Shown here: positions 33,205-42,445 of the stretch, piece after piece
How positions within the stretch are numbered: position 1 is the first letter of the stretch
Layout: each line of letters starts with the position of its first letter
Notes under the pieces: generated by a model
Told to the model about the DNA's origin: nothing
Databases searched by the model: none
Seen by the model: only the letters and a program-made list of their open reading frames with translations
Assembly (NCBI GenBank): GCA_002424845.1
Contig: DILD01000013.1
Span: 1 to 53,087, forward strand
DNA from: Thiobacillus denitrificans
Lineage (GTDB): Bacteria > Pseudomonadota > Gammaproteobacteria > Burkholderiales > Thiobacillaceae
DNA length: 53,087 bases
Direction: 5' to 3'
Made by a program: the position numbers and the translations under genes

Positions 33205-33791
33205 AAAAAACCATCGTCGCTTTCGTGTTGGCGCTTTGGGCCTTGACGGCATGCCAGCCTCCCCAACAGCCCCCGTCATTCCTGGCGACCGATATTACCG
33301 GGGCCGAATTTGGGCGGGATTTCAGGCTCACCGATCACAATGGGCAGGCGCGTTCACTTGCCGATTTCAGGGGGAAGGTCGTGGCCGTTTTCTTCGGCTA
33401 CACGCATTGTCCTGACGTCTGCCCAACGACCCTCTCGGATTTTGCAATGGCGTTGCAGCAGTTGGGGCCGCTGGCTGAGCAGGTTCAGGTCATTTTCGTG
33501 ACGGTGGATCCGCAGCGCGATACCCCGGATATGCTGAAGGTGTTTGTGCCTGCCTTCAATCCGAATTTCCTGGGGATGTACACCGATGAGGCTTCGCTCA
33601 AGCAATTGGCAAACGAATACAAAGTGGTCTATCAAAAGAACGCGTTAAACACAGAGGACGACTATCTGATTGACCATAGCGCGGGGACCTACATTTATGA
33701 CAGAAATGGTCATTTAAGGCTCCTCATGCCCTATGGCAGCGGGCATGGTGCCATCGCGCAAGACTTGAAAGTGCTGCTGTCGTCACCCTGA
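33201..33791 (+). CDS. SCO1/SenC copper chaperone, lipoprotein
   Basis: 196 residues. A lipoprotein signal with lipobox LTAC (Cys18) precedes a thioredoxin-fold SCO domain. The copper ligands are CPDVC in GYTHCPDVCPTTL and the His in YLIDHSAGTYIYD. It delivers copper to or reduces CuA. Translationally coupled to the Rrf2 gene (ATGA). Confidence 0.93.
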   Translation: MKKTIVAFVLALWALTACQPPQQPPSFLATDITGAEFGRDFRLTDHNGQARSLADFRGKVVAVFFGYTHCPDVCPTTLSDFAMALQQLGPLAEQVQVIFVTVDPQRDTPDMLKVFVPAFNPNFLGMYTDEASLKQLANEYKVVYQKNALNTEDDYLIDHSAGTYIYDRNGHLRLLMPYGSGHGAIAQDLKVLLSSP

Positions 33792-33805
33792 GTCAGGGTT
33801 TTGGC

Positions 33806-33835
33806 TTGCTGTCCTGGGGATGGCTGCCATATAAT
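33806..33835 (+). promoter_or_regulatory. Sigma-70-type promoter of the cbb3 operon
   Basis: TTGCTG (33806-33811), an 18-base spacer and a perfect TATAAT (33830-33835), 78 bases before the ccoN ATG. No convincing FNR box (TTGAT-N4-ATCAA) is seen near it; only an isolated TTGAT half occurs downstream. Confidence 0.6.
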
Positions 33836-33913
33836 TCCGAAGTTTTTTAATATAAGCATATGCTGTTTGATGCGCGGTAGTAGGCGCTATTTCGGGAACA
33901 ACAGGAGCAGTCG

Positions 33914-35368
33914 ATGGCGGTAACCACATATTCCGGTGCGGAGCAGTACAACTTTGATGTCGTCAAGAAATTTTCCGTCATGGCGCTCGTCTGGGCGGTG
34001 GTCGGAATGTTCGTCGGCGTGTATATCGCCTCCGAACTGGCTTGGCCCTTTCTGAACTTCGACAGTCCGTACTTCTCGTTCGGCCGATTCCGCCCGGTTC
34101 ATACCAGTGCAGTGATCTTCGGCTTCGGCGGCTCGGCGCTGTTCGCTACTTCCTACTATGTCGTGCAGCGTACTTGCCAGACCCGCCTGATTTCCGATGG
34201 CATGGCCAGCTTCACCTTCTGGGGGTGGCAGACCATCATCGTGCTGGCGGCCATTTCCTACGTGATGGGGTATTCGCAGGGTCGCGAGTACGCCGAAATG
34301 GAGTGGCCGATCGACATCCTGATCGAAGTCGTGTGGGTGACTTACCTGATCCTGTTTGTCGGCACCATCATGCGCCGCAAGCAGCCGCACATCTATGTCG
34401 CCAACTGGTTCTACCTGTCCTTCATCCTGGCGACGGCACTGCTGCATACCTTCAACAACCTGTCCATGCCTGTCGACCTGTTCTCGATGAAGTCGTACAG
34501 CCTGTTTTCCGGGACCCAGGATGCGATGACGCAGTGGTGGTATGGCCACAATGCGGTCGGATTCTTCCTGACCGCAGCCTTCCTGGGCATGATGTACTAC
34601 TTCGTGCCCAAACAGGCCGGCCGCCCGATCTACTCCTACCGCCTGTCCATTGTTCACTTCTGGGCGCTGAGCTTCATGTACATGTGGGTGGGGGCGCACC
34701 ACCTGCACTGGACTGCGTTGCCTGACTGGACCTCGTCGCTGGCTGCTGCGTTCTCGATCCTGCTGCTGATGCCTTCGTGGGGCGGCATGATCAACGGCAT
34801 CATGACCTTGTCGGGCGCCTGGGACAAAATGCGTACCGACCCGGTGATGCGCTTCATGATCGTGGCGCTGTCGTTCTACGGCATGTCGACCTTCGAAGGC
34901 CCGATGATGTCTCTGAAGGAAGTCAACGCCCTGTCGCACTACACCGACTGGACCGTGGGCCATGTGCACTCCGGTGCGCTGGGCTGGGTGGCGATGATCT
35001 CCTTCGGTTCGCTGTATCACATGATGCCCAAGCTGTGGGATACCAAGCTCTATAGCCGCAAGCTGATTGAATGGCATTTCTGGCTGGCCACCATCGGCAT
35101 CGTGCTGTACATCGTCGCGATGTGGATTTCCGGGATCACCCAGGGGCTGATGTGGCGTGCATTCGACGAGTTCGGCAACCTGCAGTACTCGTTTGTCGAG
35201 TCCGTTGCCGCCATGATGCCCTTCTATGCGATGCGCGCCATTGGCGGCATGTTCTTCCTCACCGGCGCGGTGCTGATGGCGATCAACATGTTCATGACCA
35301 TTCGCCAAGGCAAGCGTGAGAGCGCTGCGCTGGAAGCAAAACTGGCCGCCAAGATGGCCCATGCCTGA
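33914..35368 (+). CDS. ccoN: cbb3-type cytochrome c oxidase subunit I
   Basis: 484 residues with twelve or more helices, the C-type heme-copper oxidase catalytic subunit. Heme and CuB histidines are visible in RPVHTSAVIFGF, WWYGHNAVGFF, VGAHHLHWTALP and TVGHVHSGALGWV. It reduces O2 with high affinity at heme b3-CuB. AGGAG precedes the ATG. It is first of ccoNOQP. Confidence 0.97.
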   Translation: MAVTTYSGAEQYNFDVVKKFSVMALVWAVVGMFVGVYIASELAWPFLNFDSPYFSFGRFRPVHTSAVIFGFGGSALFATSYYVVQRTCQTRLISDGMASFTFWGWQTIIVLAAISYVMGYSQGREYAEMEWPIDILIEVVWVTYLILFVGTIMRRKQPHIYVANWFYLSFILATALLHTFNNLSMPVDLFSMKSYSLFSGTQDAMTQWWYGHNAVGFFLTAAFLGMMYYFVPKQAGRPIYSYRLSIVHFWALSFMYMWVGAHHLHWTALPDWTSSLAAAFSILLLMPSWGGMINGIMTLSGAWDKMRTDPVMRFMIVALSFYGMSTFEGPMMSLKEVNALSHYTDWTVGHVHSGALGWVAMISFGSLYHMMPKLWDTKLYSRKLIEWHFWLATIGIVLYIVAMWISGITQGLMWRAFDEFGNLQYSFVESVAAMMPFYAMRAIGGMFFLTGAVLMAINMFMTIRQGKRESAALEAKLAAKMAHA

Positions 35369-35385
35369 TTCGGGAAAGACAAGAC

Positions 35386-36132
35386 ATGAATATCAATTTC
35401 AAACACGAATGGATTGAAACCAACATCGGCTTGATGGCCGTGTTGACCATGCTGGCGATCAGCGTCGGCGGCCTGGTGGAAATTGCGCCGCTGTTCTTCA
35501 TCGACAAGACCATTGAAAAGGTCGAGGGCGTGCGTCCCTACACGCCGCTGGAGCAGCGTGGCCGCGACATTTACATCCGTGAAGGCTGTTACACCTGTCA
35601 TTCGCAGATGATTCGCCCGTTCAGGGACGAGAAGCTGCGTTACGGCCATTATTCGCTGGCAGCGGAGTCGCAATACGACCATCCCTTCCAGTGGGGTTCC
35701 AAGCGCACCGGGCCCGATCTGGCTCGGGTGGGGGGCAAGTATTCCAACGAATGGCATGTGCAGCATATGGTGGCGCCGCGTTCGATGGTGCCGGAGTCGG
35801 TGATGCCGAACTATCCGTGGCTGCTGTCGACGCCGCTGGATATTTCGGATCTCAGCGGCCGCATGAAGGCGTTGCGCAAGGTGGGGGTGCCGTATTCGCT
35901 GACCCAGGCTGAATACGAAGCCAATGTGACCAAGTTCGGCGAGACCGTGGCCAAGCAGCTGCATATCCCGGATGCGCAGAAAAACCTGATTGAACAGGCC
36001 AACTTCGGCAACTTCGATGGTGACCGCTCCGGCATTTCCGAAATGGATGCGCTGGTAGCTTATCTCCAGGTTCTGGGCACCATGGTTGACTTCAGCAAGT
36101 ACACCGACGACGCATTCGTCGATAACCGCTGA
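35386..36132 (+). CDS. ccoO: cbb3-type cytochrome c oxidase subunit II (monoheme)
   Basis: 248 residues, N-terminal anchor (about 15-38) and a periplasmic monoheme cytochrome c with CYTCH in REGCYTCHSQMIRPFRDE; the axial Met probably lies in SVMPNYPWLL. It carries electrons from CcoP to CcoN. AGACAAGAC precedes the ATG, 17 bp after ccoN. Confidence 0.96.
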   Translation: MNINFKHEWIETNIGLMAVLTMLAISVGGLVEIAPLFFIDKTIEKVEGVRPYTPLEQRGRDIYIREGCYTCHSQMIRPFRDEKLRYGHYSLAAESQYDHPFQWGSKRTGPDLARVGGKYSNEWHVQHMVAPRSMVPESVMPNYPWLLSTPLDISDLSGRMKALRKVGVPYSLTQAEYEANVTKFGETVAKQLHIPDAQKNLIEQANFGNFDGDRSGISEMDALVAYLQVLGTMVDFSKYTDDAFVDNR

Positions 36133-36154
36133 TCGGGCCGGCCAGGGGATATAG

Positions 36155-36352
36155 ATGGAATGGTTAATGTGGTTTTCCAAATTTGAAAACACGAAGCCTC
36201 TGGCCCTGATTATTTTTTTCGTCACCTTTATCGGCATCGTGATCTACGTCTACGGCAGCAAAAAACGGAGCCAGCGGCTTGAGTCGTATCGCGACATTCC
36301 GTTTCTGGATGACCAGCCAGGCGATCAAGAGGACACGAAGGACAAGCAATGA
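36155..36352 (+). CDS. ccoQ: cbb3-type oxidase small subunit CcoQ
   Basis: 65 residues with one membrane helix (about 14-34; PLALIIFFVTFIGIVIYVYG) and an acidic, hydrophilic C-terminal tail (FLDDQPGDQEDTKDKQ). CcoQ stabilises the complex. The call rests on the ccoO-ccoP slot and topology. It overlaps ccoP by 4 bp. Confidence 0.88.
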   Translation: MEWLMWFSKFENTKPLALIIFFVTFIGIVIYVYGSKKRSQRLESYRDIPFLDDQPGDQEDTKDKQ

Positions 36353-37269
36353 GCGAGCAAAAACTACAATCCCAAACCGTACAAACCACCGGTCACGCCT
36401 GGGATGGCGACCTGCAGGAATACAATAATCCGCTACCGGTGTGGTGGGTCTACACTTTCTACGCCACGGTGGTATTCGCCTTGGTGTACTGGACCATTTA
36501 CCCCTCGTGGCCGTTTGGTAAAGGCTGGATCGGCGGCGTGTCCAACATCACCTACGTTAATAGCGAAGGTGAAACCAAGACGCATAGCTGGAATACCCGT
36601 GCCTTGCTGATGGAGGACATGAACAAGGCCACGGCTGCGCAGAAGCCGTATTTCGATAAGATTTCGGCCATGTCCTACGAGCAGATTGCCAAGGACCCGG
36701 AAATGAGCGGCTTCATCCTGTCTTCCGGGAAGGCGCTGTTTGCCGACAACTGTGCGCCTTGCCACCAGGCCGGTGGTCAGGGAAAAATTGGTTTCTTCCC
36801 CAACCTGACTGACGACGACTGGTTGTATGGTGGGTCATTCAATGCGATTCATGAAACGCTCATGAGCGGCCGCCGTGGATACATGCCGGCTTTCGAGGAA
36901 GTTCTCGACGGCGAGCAGGTCGATCAATTGGCAAACTACGTGGCCAGTCTGTCCGGCATGGAGCATGATGCAGGCAAGGCTGCCGCCGGCAACGTGCTGT
37001 TCCGGAGTGAGACGGCTGCCTGTTATTACTGCCATACCAGCGAGGCGACAGGCCGCAAGGACATGGGCGCGCCCAATCTGACCGACAATATCTGGCTGTG
37101 GGCCGATGTGCCGGCAGCCAGTTCGGGCGAGGGCAAGGTCGCGGCGATTCGCGGCATTATTGCCGGAGGCCTCAACAAGGGCGTGATGCCAGCCTGGTCC
37201 GGCCGTTTGTCGCCTGAACAAATCAAGGTTTTGACGGTCTACGTTCATGAACTCGGTGGCGGACAGTAA
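36349..37269 (+). CDS. ccoP: cbb3-type cytochrome c oxidase subunit III (diheme)
   Basis: 306 residues. The N-terminal FixP domain HAWDGDLQEYNNPLPVWWVYTFY contains a helix (about 28-50). Two cytochrome c domains follow with CAPCH and CYYCH. It accepts electrons from soluble cytochrome c. It ends 25 bp before a strong terminator hairpin that closes the structural operon. Confidence 0.96.
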   Translation: MSEQKLQSQTVQTTGHAWDGDLQEYNNPLPVWWVYTFYATVVFALVYWTIYPSWPFGKGWIGGVSNITYVNSEGETKTHSWNTRALLMEDMNKATAAQKPYFDKISAMSYEQIAKDPEMSGFILSSGKALFADNCAPCHQAGGQGKIGFFPNLTDDDWLYGGSFNAIHETLMSGRRGYMPAFEEVLDGEQVDQLANYVASLSGMEHDAGKAAAGNVLFRSETAACYYCHTSEATGRKDMGAPNLTDNIWLWADVPAASSGEGKVAAIRGIIAGGLNKGVMPAWSGRLSPEQIKVLTVYVHELGGGQ

Positions 37270-37294
37270 GGCCGCAGGGTAACGAACTGAGCGA

Positions 37295-37317
37295 AGCCCC
37301 CGTTATCGGGGGCTTTT
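37295..37317 (+). terminator. Rho-independent terminator after ccoP
   Basis: AGCCCCCG - TTAT - CGGGGGCT, an 8-bp perfect GC-rich stem followed by TTT and a T-rich GCTT. It separates ccoNOQP from the maturation genes, which may therefore be transcribed separately. Confidence 0.85.
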
Positions 37318-37351
37318 GCTTCCCGCCATTTAATTTATAACCGGTTGCGCG

Positions 37352-38788
37352 ATGCAAAAAGGCTTAGAAGACCAGCTTGGTCTTTACCAGAAACGCATTC
37401 CCATTTTCACCCGATCGGTGAAGGGGCGCTTTCGTCGTTTTAAAACTTCGGTGCTGGTGCTGGCCTATACCGTCTTTTTCTTGCTGCCATGGTTGCCGTG
37501 GTCGCGCCTGGATGCACCGTCCCAGGCTTTGCTGTTTGACCTGCCGGGTCGTCGATTTCTGATTTTCGGCCTGACGGTTTATCCCCAGGACGTTGTTTGG
37601 TTGGCGCTGTTGTTGTTTATCGCGGCCATTCTGCTGTTCTTCGTGACGGGGCTGGTCGGGCGCGCTTTCTGCGGATATTTCTGTTTCCAGACGCTTTGGA
37701 CCGATTTTTATATCTGGCTTGAATACAAGATACAGGGTGAGCGACCCGCCCGCGTACGTCTCTACCGTCAGCCCTGGGATCGTGAAAAGATCATCAAGGT
37801 AGGAGGGACGCATGGCCTGTGGTTGCTGGCCTCGTTCTGGACGGGACTTACATTTGTCGCCTATTTCACCTATGCGCCGCGGTTGGTGGTGGATTTCTTC
37901 ACGGGCCAGGCCGCCGCGGCCGCCTACATCACCACAGGCATTCTGACGCTTTCTACCTATTTGGCCGCGGGCTTGATGCGTGAGCAGATATGCACTTATG
38001 TCTGCCCCTATGGCCGTTTCCAGAGTGTGATGTATGAGCCCGAGACACTGGCCGTACATTACGACGCCAGGCGCGGCGAAGGGGTGCATGGGCGCGCTTC
38101 TGCGCGTGCCGGGCAGCGTACACTGACCGAGCGGCATGAGAAAGGGGTGGGAGACTGCGTGGATTGCGGGTTGTGTGTCCAGGTCTGTCCGGTCGGGATC
38201 GATATCCGTGAAGGCCTGCAATACAAATGTATTTCCTGTGGCTTGTGCATTGATGCCTGTAACACCATTATGGATTCGTTCGAGTTTCCCCGTGGCTTGA
38301 TTCGCTACGACTCGGAGGAGAACCTTGCATCGGCAACGCCTGCCGCCCCCAAGGTTCAGTGGAAACGCCTGAAAACCATTGGCTACGGCGTTGCGCTCTT
38401 GTTGATGAGCGCCTACCTGGTTTACAGCGTGTCCACTCGTGGCAGCTTCGATCGTGCCGTCAACCAGATTCGGCAACCGCTTTATGTGGTGCTGTCCAAT
38501 GGCGACATTCGCAATCGTTATCAGATTCGCGTTACCAATAAGTCAGCGCAAGATCAGGCCTATGCGTTCAGCGCACGGGGCATTCCGGAAGGAGCACTCG
38601 ATCTGGGTAATTTCAGCCAAATCACCATCAAGCCAGGCCACAGCGGCCTGGTGCAGGCCAGCGTACGGCTGGCGCCCGACCTGGCAGCAAAAACGCGGCA
38701 TTTCGAACTACTGATTACGCCTGTCGGGAAAGCTGCCGAAGCACGTTCTGAAACGGTCCGTTTCGATCATCCGGGGCAACGTCCATGA
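37352..38788 (+). CDS. ccoG: cbb3 oxidase accessory protein CcoG (RdxA/FixG)
   Basis: 478 residues. About five membrane helices, a polyferredoxin-type CGYFCFQTLWTDFYIWLE segment and a further CTYVCPYGRFQSVMYE, two [4Fe-4S] motifs (CVDCGLCVQVCP and CISCGLCIDACN) and a C-terminal immunoglobulin-like FixG domain. It is a membrane copper(II) reductase needed for cbb3 assembly. ATGA overlap with the next gene. Confidence 0.95.
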   Translation: MQKGLEDQLGLYQKRIPIFTRSVKGRFRRFKTSVLVLAYTVFFLLPWLPWSRLDAPSQALLFDLPGRRFLIFGLTVYPQDVVWLALLLFIAAILLFFVTGLVGRAFCGYFCFQTLWTDFYIWLEYKIQGERPARVRLYRQPWDREKIIKVGGTHGLWLLASFWTGLTFVAYFTYAPRLVVDFFTGQAAAAAYITTGILTLSTYLAAGLMREQICTYVCPYGRFQSVMYEPETLAVHYDARRGEGVHGRASARAGQRTLTERHEKGVGDCVDCGLCVQVCPVGIDIREGLQYKCISCGLCIDACNTIMDSFEFPRGLIRYDSEENLASATPAAPKVQWKRLKTIGYGVALLLMSAYLVYSVSTRGSFDRAVNQIRQPLYVVLSNGDIRNRYQIRVTNKSAQDQAYAFSARGIPEGALDLGNFSQITIKPGHSGLVQASVRLAPDLAAKTRHFELLITPVGKAAEARSETVRFDHPGQRP

Positions 38789-39561
38789 GTACGATGACTA
38801 CCCTGTTCGGGGGCCTGGCTGCGGTGTTCGCGCTGTACGCCGTTGGGGGACTCATCCGCAACGTACCCCCCATGTTGCGGGCGGTGCTGGCGGGATTGAT
38901 TCCGCTGCTGGGCTATTTTGTTTTCATTGTCGGACGTTGGCCCGGGCTGGATGTGGTGGCCATGCACATCTCGGTTTTTCTTGCGGCAGGCCTGGTCTTG
39001 TTTGCGGTGAGCCAGTTCCGCCGGCGCAGTGCCGGCCACATGCACTGGGTGCCCAAGCTGTTGGTGGCCTTCTTTATCGGTCTCGTTGTCGTCAACGGCA
39101 GCTTGTTGTATATCGCGACCAAGGGATTGCCCGAGCCGATTGGGCGCTGGTGGCTGGGAAGCGAGGGCGGCGCGGTTTACAGCGGCTTTTCCGGGGTGGT
39201 GGAGCATGGACAAAACGCCGCCAAGGCCATCTCATCCGAACTCAGCGAAGCACATCGTGAATCGCGACTGGGCTGGCAGGTCGAGATCAGTGGATTCGAC
39301 ACCGGAAAACTGGAACAGATCGTCGAAATTCGTGTTCGGGACCGTACGGGATTGCCCGTCAATCGTGTGGAGGCGAAATTGTTGTTGCAGCGCCCAGGTG
39401 CGGCAGCGTCGGTGGCCGCGCAGCCCCTGATCCCGCTTGCAGCGGGAGTGTATGGCGGCACCCTGAATTTGCCTGCCGCGGGGCGGTGGCTGATCAAAGT
39501 GCAACTCCTTCAGGAAGGGGTGATTCACTATCAAAGTACGCAGGAGTTGTTTGTGCCATGA
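38785..39561 (+). CDS. FixH-like protein with an N-terminal four-helix extension
   Basis: 258 residues. The C-terminal part (about 160-258; GWQVEISGFD, RDRTGLPVNRVEAKLLLQRP, AGVYGGTLNLPAAGRWLIKVQL) matches the periplasmic FixH/CcoH domain. Before it lies an unusual ~115-residue region with about four membrane helices and an HMHWVPKLLVAFFIGLVVVN anchor. Ordinary FixH is about 160-180 residues with one helix. It is flanked by ccoG and ccoS with 4-bp overlaps, which supports a cbb3 assembly role. The usual ccoI copper ATPase that separates ccoH and ccoS is missing. Confidence 0.8.
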   Translation: MSTMTTLFGGLAAVFALYAVGGLIRNVPPMLRAVLAGLIPLLGYFVFIVGRWPGLDVVAMHISVFLAAGLVLFAVSQFRRRSAGHMHWVPKLLVAFFIGLVVVNGSLLYIATKGLPEPIGRWWLGSEGGAVYSGFSGVVEHGQNAAKAISSELSEAHRESRLGWQVEISGFDTGKLEQIVEIRVRDRTGLPVNRVEAKLLLQRPGAAASVAAQPLIPLAAGVYGGTLNLPAAGRWLIKVQLLQEGVIHYQSTQELFVP

Positions 39562-39758
39562 GCGGCATCATGGGATTCCTGTTCCTGTTGTCGGGTGTTT
39601 TTGTGCTGCTGATTATCATCGGCGTGTTCTGGTCCATCAAAAGTGGGCAGTTCGACGATCTGGAAGGCCCGGCCGAGCGCATCCTGATGGATGACGACGA
39701 TCCGCTTTTGCCCTCGCATCGCTTGAGAGACAAGGGCGAATCAACTAAAATTGATTAA
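39558..39758 (+). CDS. ccoS: cbb3-type oxidase assembly protein CcoS
   Basis: 66 residues. One helix (about 5-26) followed by the conserved FWSIKSGQFDDLEGPAERIL motif and an acidic DDDDP segment. CcoS is needed for cofactor insertion into CcoN. The ATG at 39558 overlaps the FixH-like stop; the frame open to 39486 is a shadow. Confidence 0.93.
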   Translation: MSGIMGFLFLLSGVFVLLIIIGVFWSIKSGQFDDLEGPAERILMDDDDPLLPSHRLRDKGESTKID

Positions 39759-39777
39759 CTTAATCGGAGTTTATGCA

Positions 39778-39885
39778 ATGAAACAGCTTCTGACATTTCA
39801 GGGTTTCCCCATGGTGGTGGTGGTCGGCATGATCGTCTGGTCCTGGATCAGCGTTCTTTCGGTTCTGATTGCTTCATTCTTCTGA
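39778..39885 (+). CDS. 35-residue single-helix membrane peptide
   Basis: ATG at 39778, TGA at 39883-39885. CGGAG lies 8 bases upstream. The product starts MKQLLTFQGFPMVVVVGM and continues through a Trp/Ser-containing hydrophobic stretch to ASFF: one membrane helix and almost no soluble part. It follows ccoS by 19 bp and precedes a terminator. In Pseudomonas a ~37-residue peptide (CcoM) is a structural subunit of cbb3; this peptide has a comparable size and context, but I see no clear sequence match. Confidence 0.6.
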   Translation: MKQLLTFQGFPMVVVVGMIVWSWISVLSVLIASFF

Positions 39886-39900
39886 GCATTGATCGATCGC

Positions 39901-39937
39901 CCATGAAAAAGCCCCGCAGAGCGGGGCTTTTTCATGG
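39901..39937. terminator. Bidirectional terminator between the cbb3 block and rpoH
   Basis: A 17-bp perfect inverted repeat CCATGAAAAAGCCCCGC / GCGGGGCTTTTTCATGG around AGA. The GC core is flanked by A5 on one side and T5 on the other, so it terminates in both directions: the ccoG-ccoS-peptide operon (+) and rpoH (-). Confidence 0.92.
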
Positions 39938-39948
39938 GCGTCATACAT

Positions 39949-40794
<846 letters not shown>

Positions 40795-40821
40795 ATGTAT
40801 AAATACCCCCTTCAATGACTT

Positions 40822-40851
40822 AGTTTAGCACTCTGCAGGATAGAGTGCCAA
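40822..40851 (-). promoter_or_regulatory. Sigma-70 promoter of rpoH
   Basis: On the minus strand TTGGCA (complement of 40846-40851), an 18-base spacer and TAAACT (complement of 40822-40827). The -35 matches 5 of 6 consensus bases. It coincides base for base with the CIRCE operator, so repressor and RNA polymerase would exclude each other. Confidence 0.6.
40825..40851. promoter_or_regulatory. CIRCE element (HrcA operator) upstream of rpoH
   Basis: Minus strand reads TTGGCACTC-N9-GAGTGCTAA, against the consensus TTAGCACTC-N9-GAGTGCTAA: 17 of 18 conserved bases with the exact 9-base spacer. It ends 31 bases before the rpoH ATG. It implies that the HrcA repressor controls sigma-32 synthesis at the transcription level. 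Confidence 0.92.
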
Positions 40852-40875
40852 AACCTCCGGGGGTTCCCCCGAAGG
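40850..40875 (-). terminator. Terminator after ftsX
   Basis: Minus strand CCTTCGGGGG-AA-CCCCCGGAGG, a 10-bp stem with one G-T pair, then TTTT. It begins 3 bases after the ftsX stop, and its T-tract touches the CIRCE/-35 of rpoH, so ftsYEX transcription is closed directly before the rpoH promoter. Confidence 0.8.
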
Positions 40876-40877
40876 AT

Positions 40878-41786
40878 TCAATGGGCTGTTTCGACCTGAT
40901 GTAAAGCGCGGGTCACCGTGAGCCACGCCCCAAACCAGCCAGAAATCGTGGTCAGAACAAGCACGGTGGCGATCTCAAGGGGGGAGGGAGGGATCAACTG
41001 GAACGAAGAGCCATACAAATCGGCAAGGTGAGATACCGGCTGACGCAAGATGGTGCCCGCGATAGCCAGCACCCCAATGGCAGCCAGCCCCCCCAGCAAA
41101 CCCTGTAGTGCGCCCAGGTAAAGAAAGGGGCGGCGGATGTGTCGGTCGGTGGCGCCGATCAGGCGGCTGACGAGAATTTCATCGCGACGGGCCAGCACTT
41201 GAGCACGGATGGCGTTACCGGAAATGGCGATCAGCGCGATCGCGAAGAGTCCGGCCAGCAACCAGACGCTGGCACGTCCAATAGACAGGCCTGCCTGCAG
41301 GCGCTCTGCCCAGAGGCTGTCGAGATGGGTTTCAGCCACCCCGGGCAGTTTGGCCAAATCATGTGCCACGCGAGCCAGTTCCTCGCGTGACGATAGTTGC
41401 GGACGTACGACCCAGGCATCAGGCAGGGGGTTTTGTGTGAGTCCGGCAGCGATGTCGGTCAGGCCCTGCGATGAAATGAGCGCGGCCAGTGCCTGGTCTT
41501 TGGGTACGAAGTAAGCTTCGGCGATATCCGGCTGTTTAAGGCGTGTGGCGACGGCCTGCCTGTGTGTGTCTGATGCAAGCGTATCGAGAAAAAGGCTGAT
41601 TTCCGGTTGCGCCGGCAGTTTGCCCGCAACCTGTCCGAGGTTGGCGAGACTCAGATACAGCCCGCCCGGCAGGCTGATGGCGACCCCCATCGCCAGCGCG
41701 GTCAGCAAGCTGCTGACCGGTTGCATGCGCAGGCGATACAACGCAGCAGTAAGTGCGTACTTCTGATGACGCAGCCAGCTGATCAC
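40878..41786 (-). CDS. ftsX: Cell division protein FtsX
   Basis: 302 residues. An N-terminal helix (about 24-45), a periplasmic domain (about 50-165; PEISLFLDTLASD, AYFVPKDQALAALISSQGL) and three further helices with the FtsX/MacB fold (NAIRAQVLARRDEILVSRLIGATDRHIRRPFLYLG). With FtsE it forms an ABC-type complex that controls septal peptidoglycan hydrolases. GTG start at 41786, ATGA-type overlap with ftsE. Last gene of the operon. Confidence 0.95.
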   Translation of the reverse strand: MISWLRHQKYALTAALYRLRMQPVSSLLTALAMGVAISLPGGLYLSLANLGQVAGKLPAQPEISLFLDTLASDTHRQAVATRLKQPDIAEAYFVPKDQALAALISSQGLTDIAAGLTQNPLPDAWVVRPQLSSREELARVAHDLAKLPGVAETHLDSLWAERLQAGLSIGRASVWLLAGLFAIALIAISGNAIRAQVLARRDEILVSRLIGATDRHIRRPFLYLGALQGLLGGLAAIGVLAIAGTILRQPVSHLADLYGSSFQLIPPSPLEIATVLVLTTISGWFGAWLTVTRALHQVETAH

Positions 41787-42445
41787 GTTGTTGCCTCCGC
41801 AATTCGGCCATGGTCCAGATGCAGGGTGCGCCCTCCCAGAGCGGTAATGGCACGTTCGTCATGGGTGGCGATCACCAGCGTGGTGCCAACTTGATGAAAG
41901 TCACGGAACATGGACATGATATCGGCCGCATAGCCAGGGTCGAGGTTGCCCGTGGGCTCATCAGCAAGCAATAAGGCGGGCCGGCTGACCAGCGCGCGTG
42001 CAATGCACAGGCGTTGCTGTTCGCCACCTGACAGGCTGATGGGATTGGCTTTTTCGCGATTCAAAAGTCCGACCTTGTCGATGACTGCGCGCGCGCGTTT
42101 CAGCGACTCGCGGCGATCGAATCCTGCAATGTCCAGCGGCAGTACCACGTTCTCCATGACGTTCCGGTCGAATAGCAGTTTGTGATCCTGGAATACCAGA
42201 CCGATGTTTCGGCGCAGATAGGGAATGGCGCGTTGGGGCAGGCGGCCGACATTCTGTCCGTTGACCGATACGACGCCGCTGGTAGGCCGCTCGATGGCTG
42301 CAATGAGTTTCAGCAGGGTACTCTTGCCTGCACCGGAATGCCCTGTCAGGAAAACCAGTTCGCCCTGCTCAATGGAAAACGTGGCACTGGACAGGGCCTC
42401 ATGGCCACCGGGGTAGCGCTTGGTGACCTCGCTGAACTGGATCAT
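41783..42445 (-). CDS. ftsE: Cell division ATP-binding protein FtsE
   Basis: 220 residues. MIQFSEVTKRYPGGHEAL start, Walker A GHSGAGKSTLLK, the Q-loop NIGLVFQDHKLL, signature LSGGEQQR, Walker B LLADEPTGNLD and His switch IATHDERA. It is the cytosolic partner of FtsX. The ATG at 42445 overlaps the ftsY stop by 4 bp. Confidence 0.96.
   Translation of the reverse strand: MIQFSEVTKRYPGGHEALSSATFSIEQGELVFLTGHSGAGKSTLLKLIAAIERPTSGVVSVNGQNVGRLPQRAIPYLRRNIGLVFQDHKLLFDRNVMENVVLPLDIAGFDRRESLKRARAVIDKVGLLNREKANPISLSGGEQQRLCIARALVSRPALLLADEPTGNLDPGYAADIMSMFRDFHQVGTTLVIATHDERAITALGGRTLHLDHGRIAEATT

Noticed and set aside
33836..33913. FNR box before ccoN
   Set aside because: Only a TTGAT half-site without the paired ATCAA at the right spacing.
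33887..35362. 491-codon minus-strand open frame opposite ccoN
   Set aside because: Antisense shadow of a certain gene; His/Gln-rich translation without motifs.
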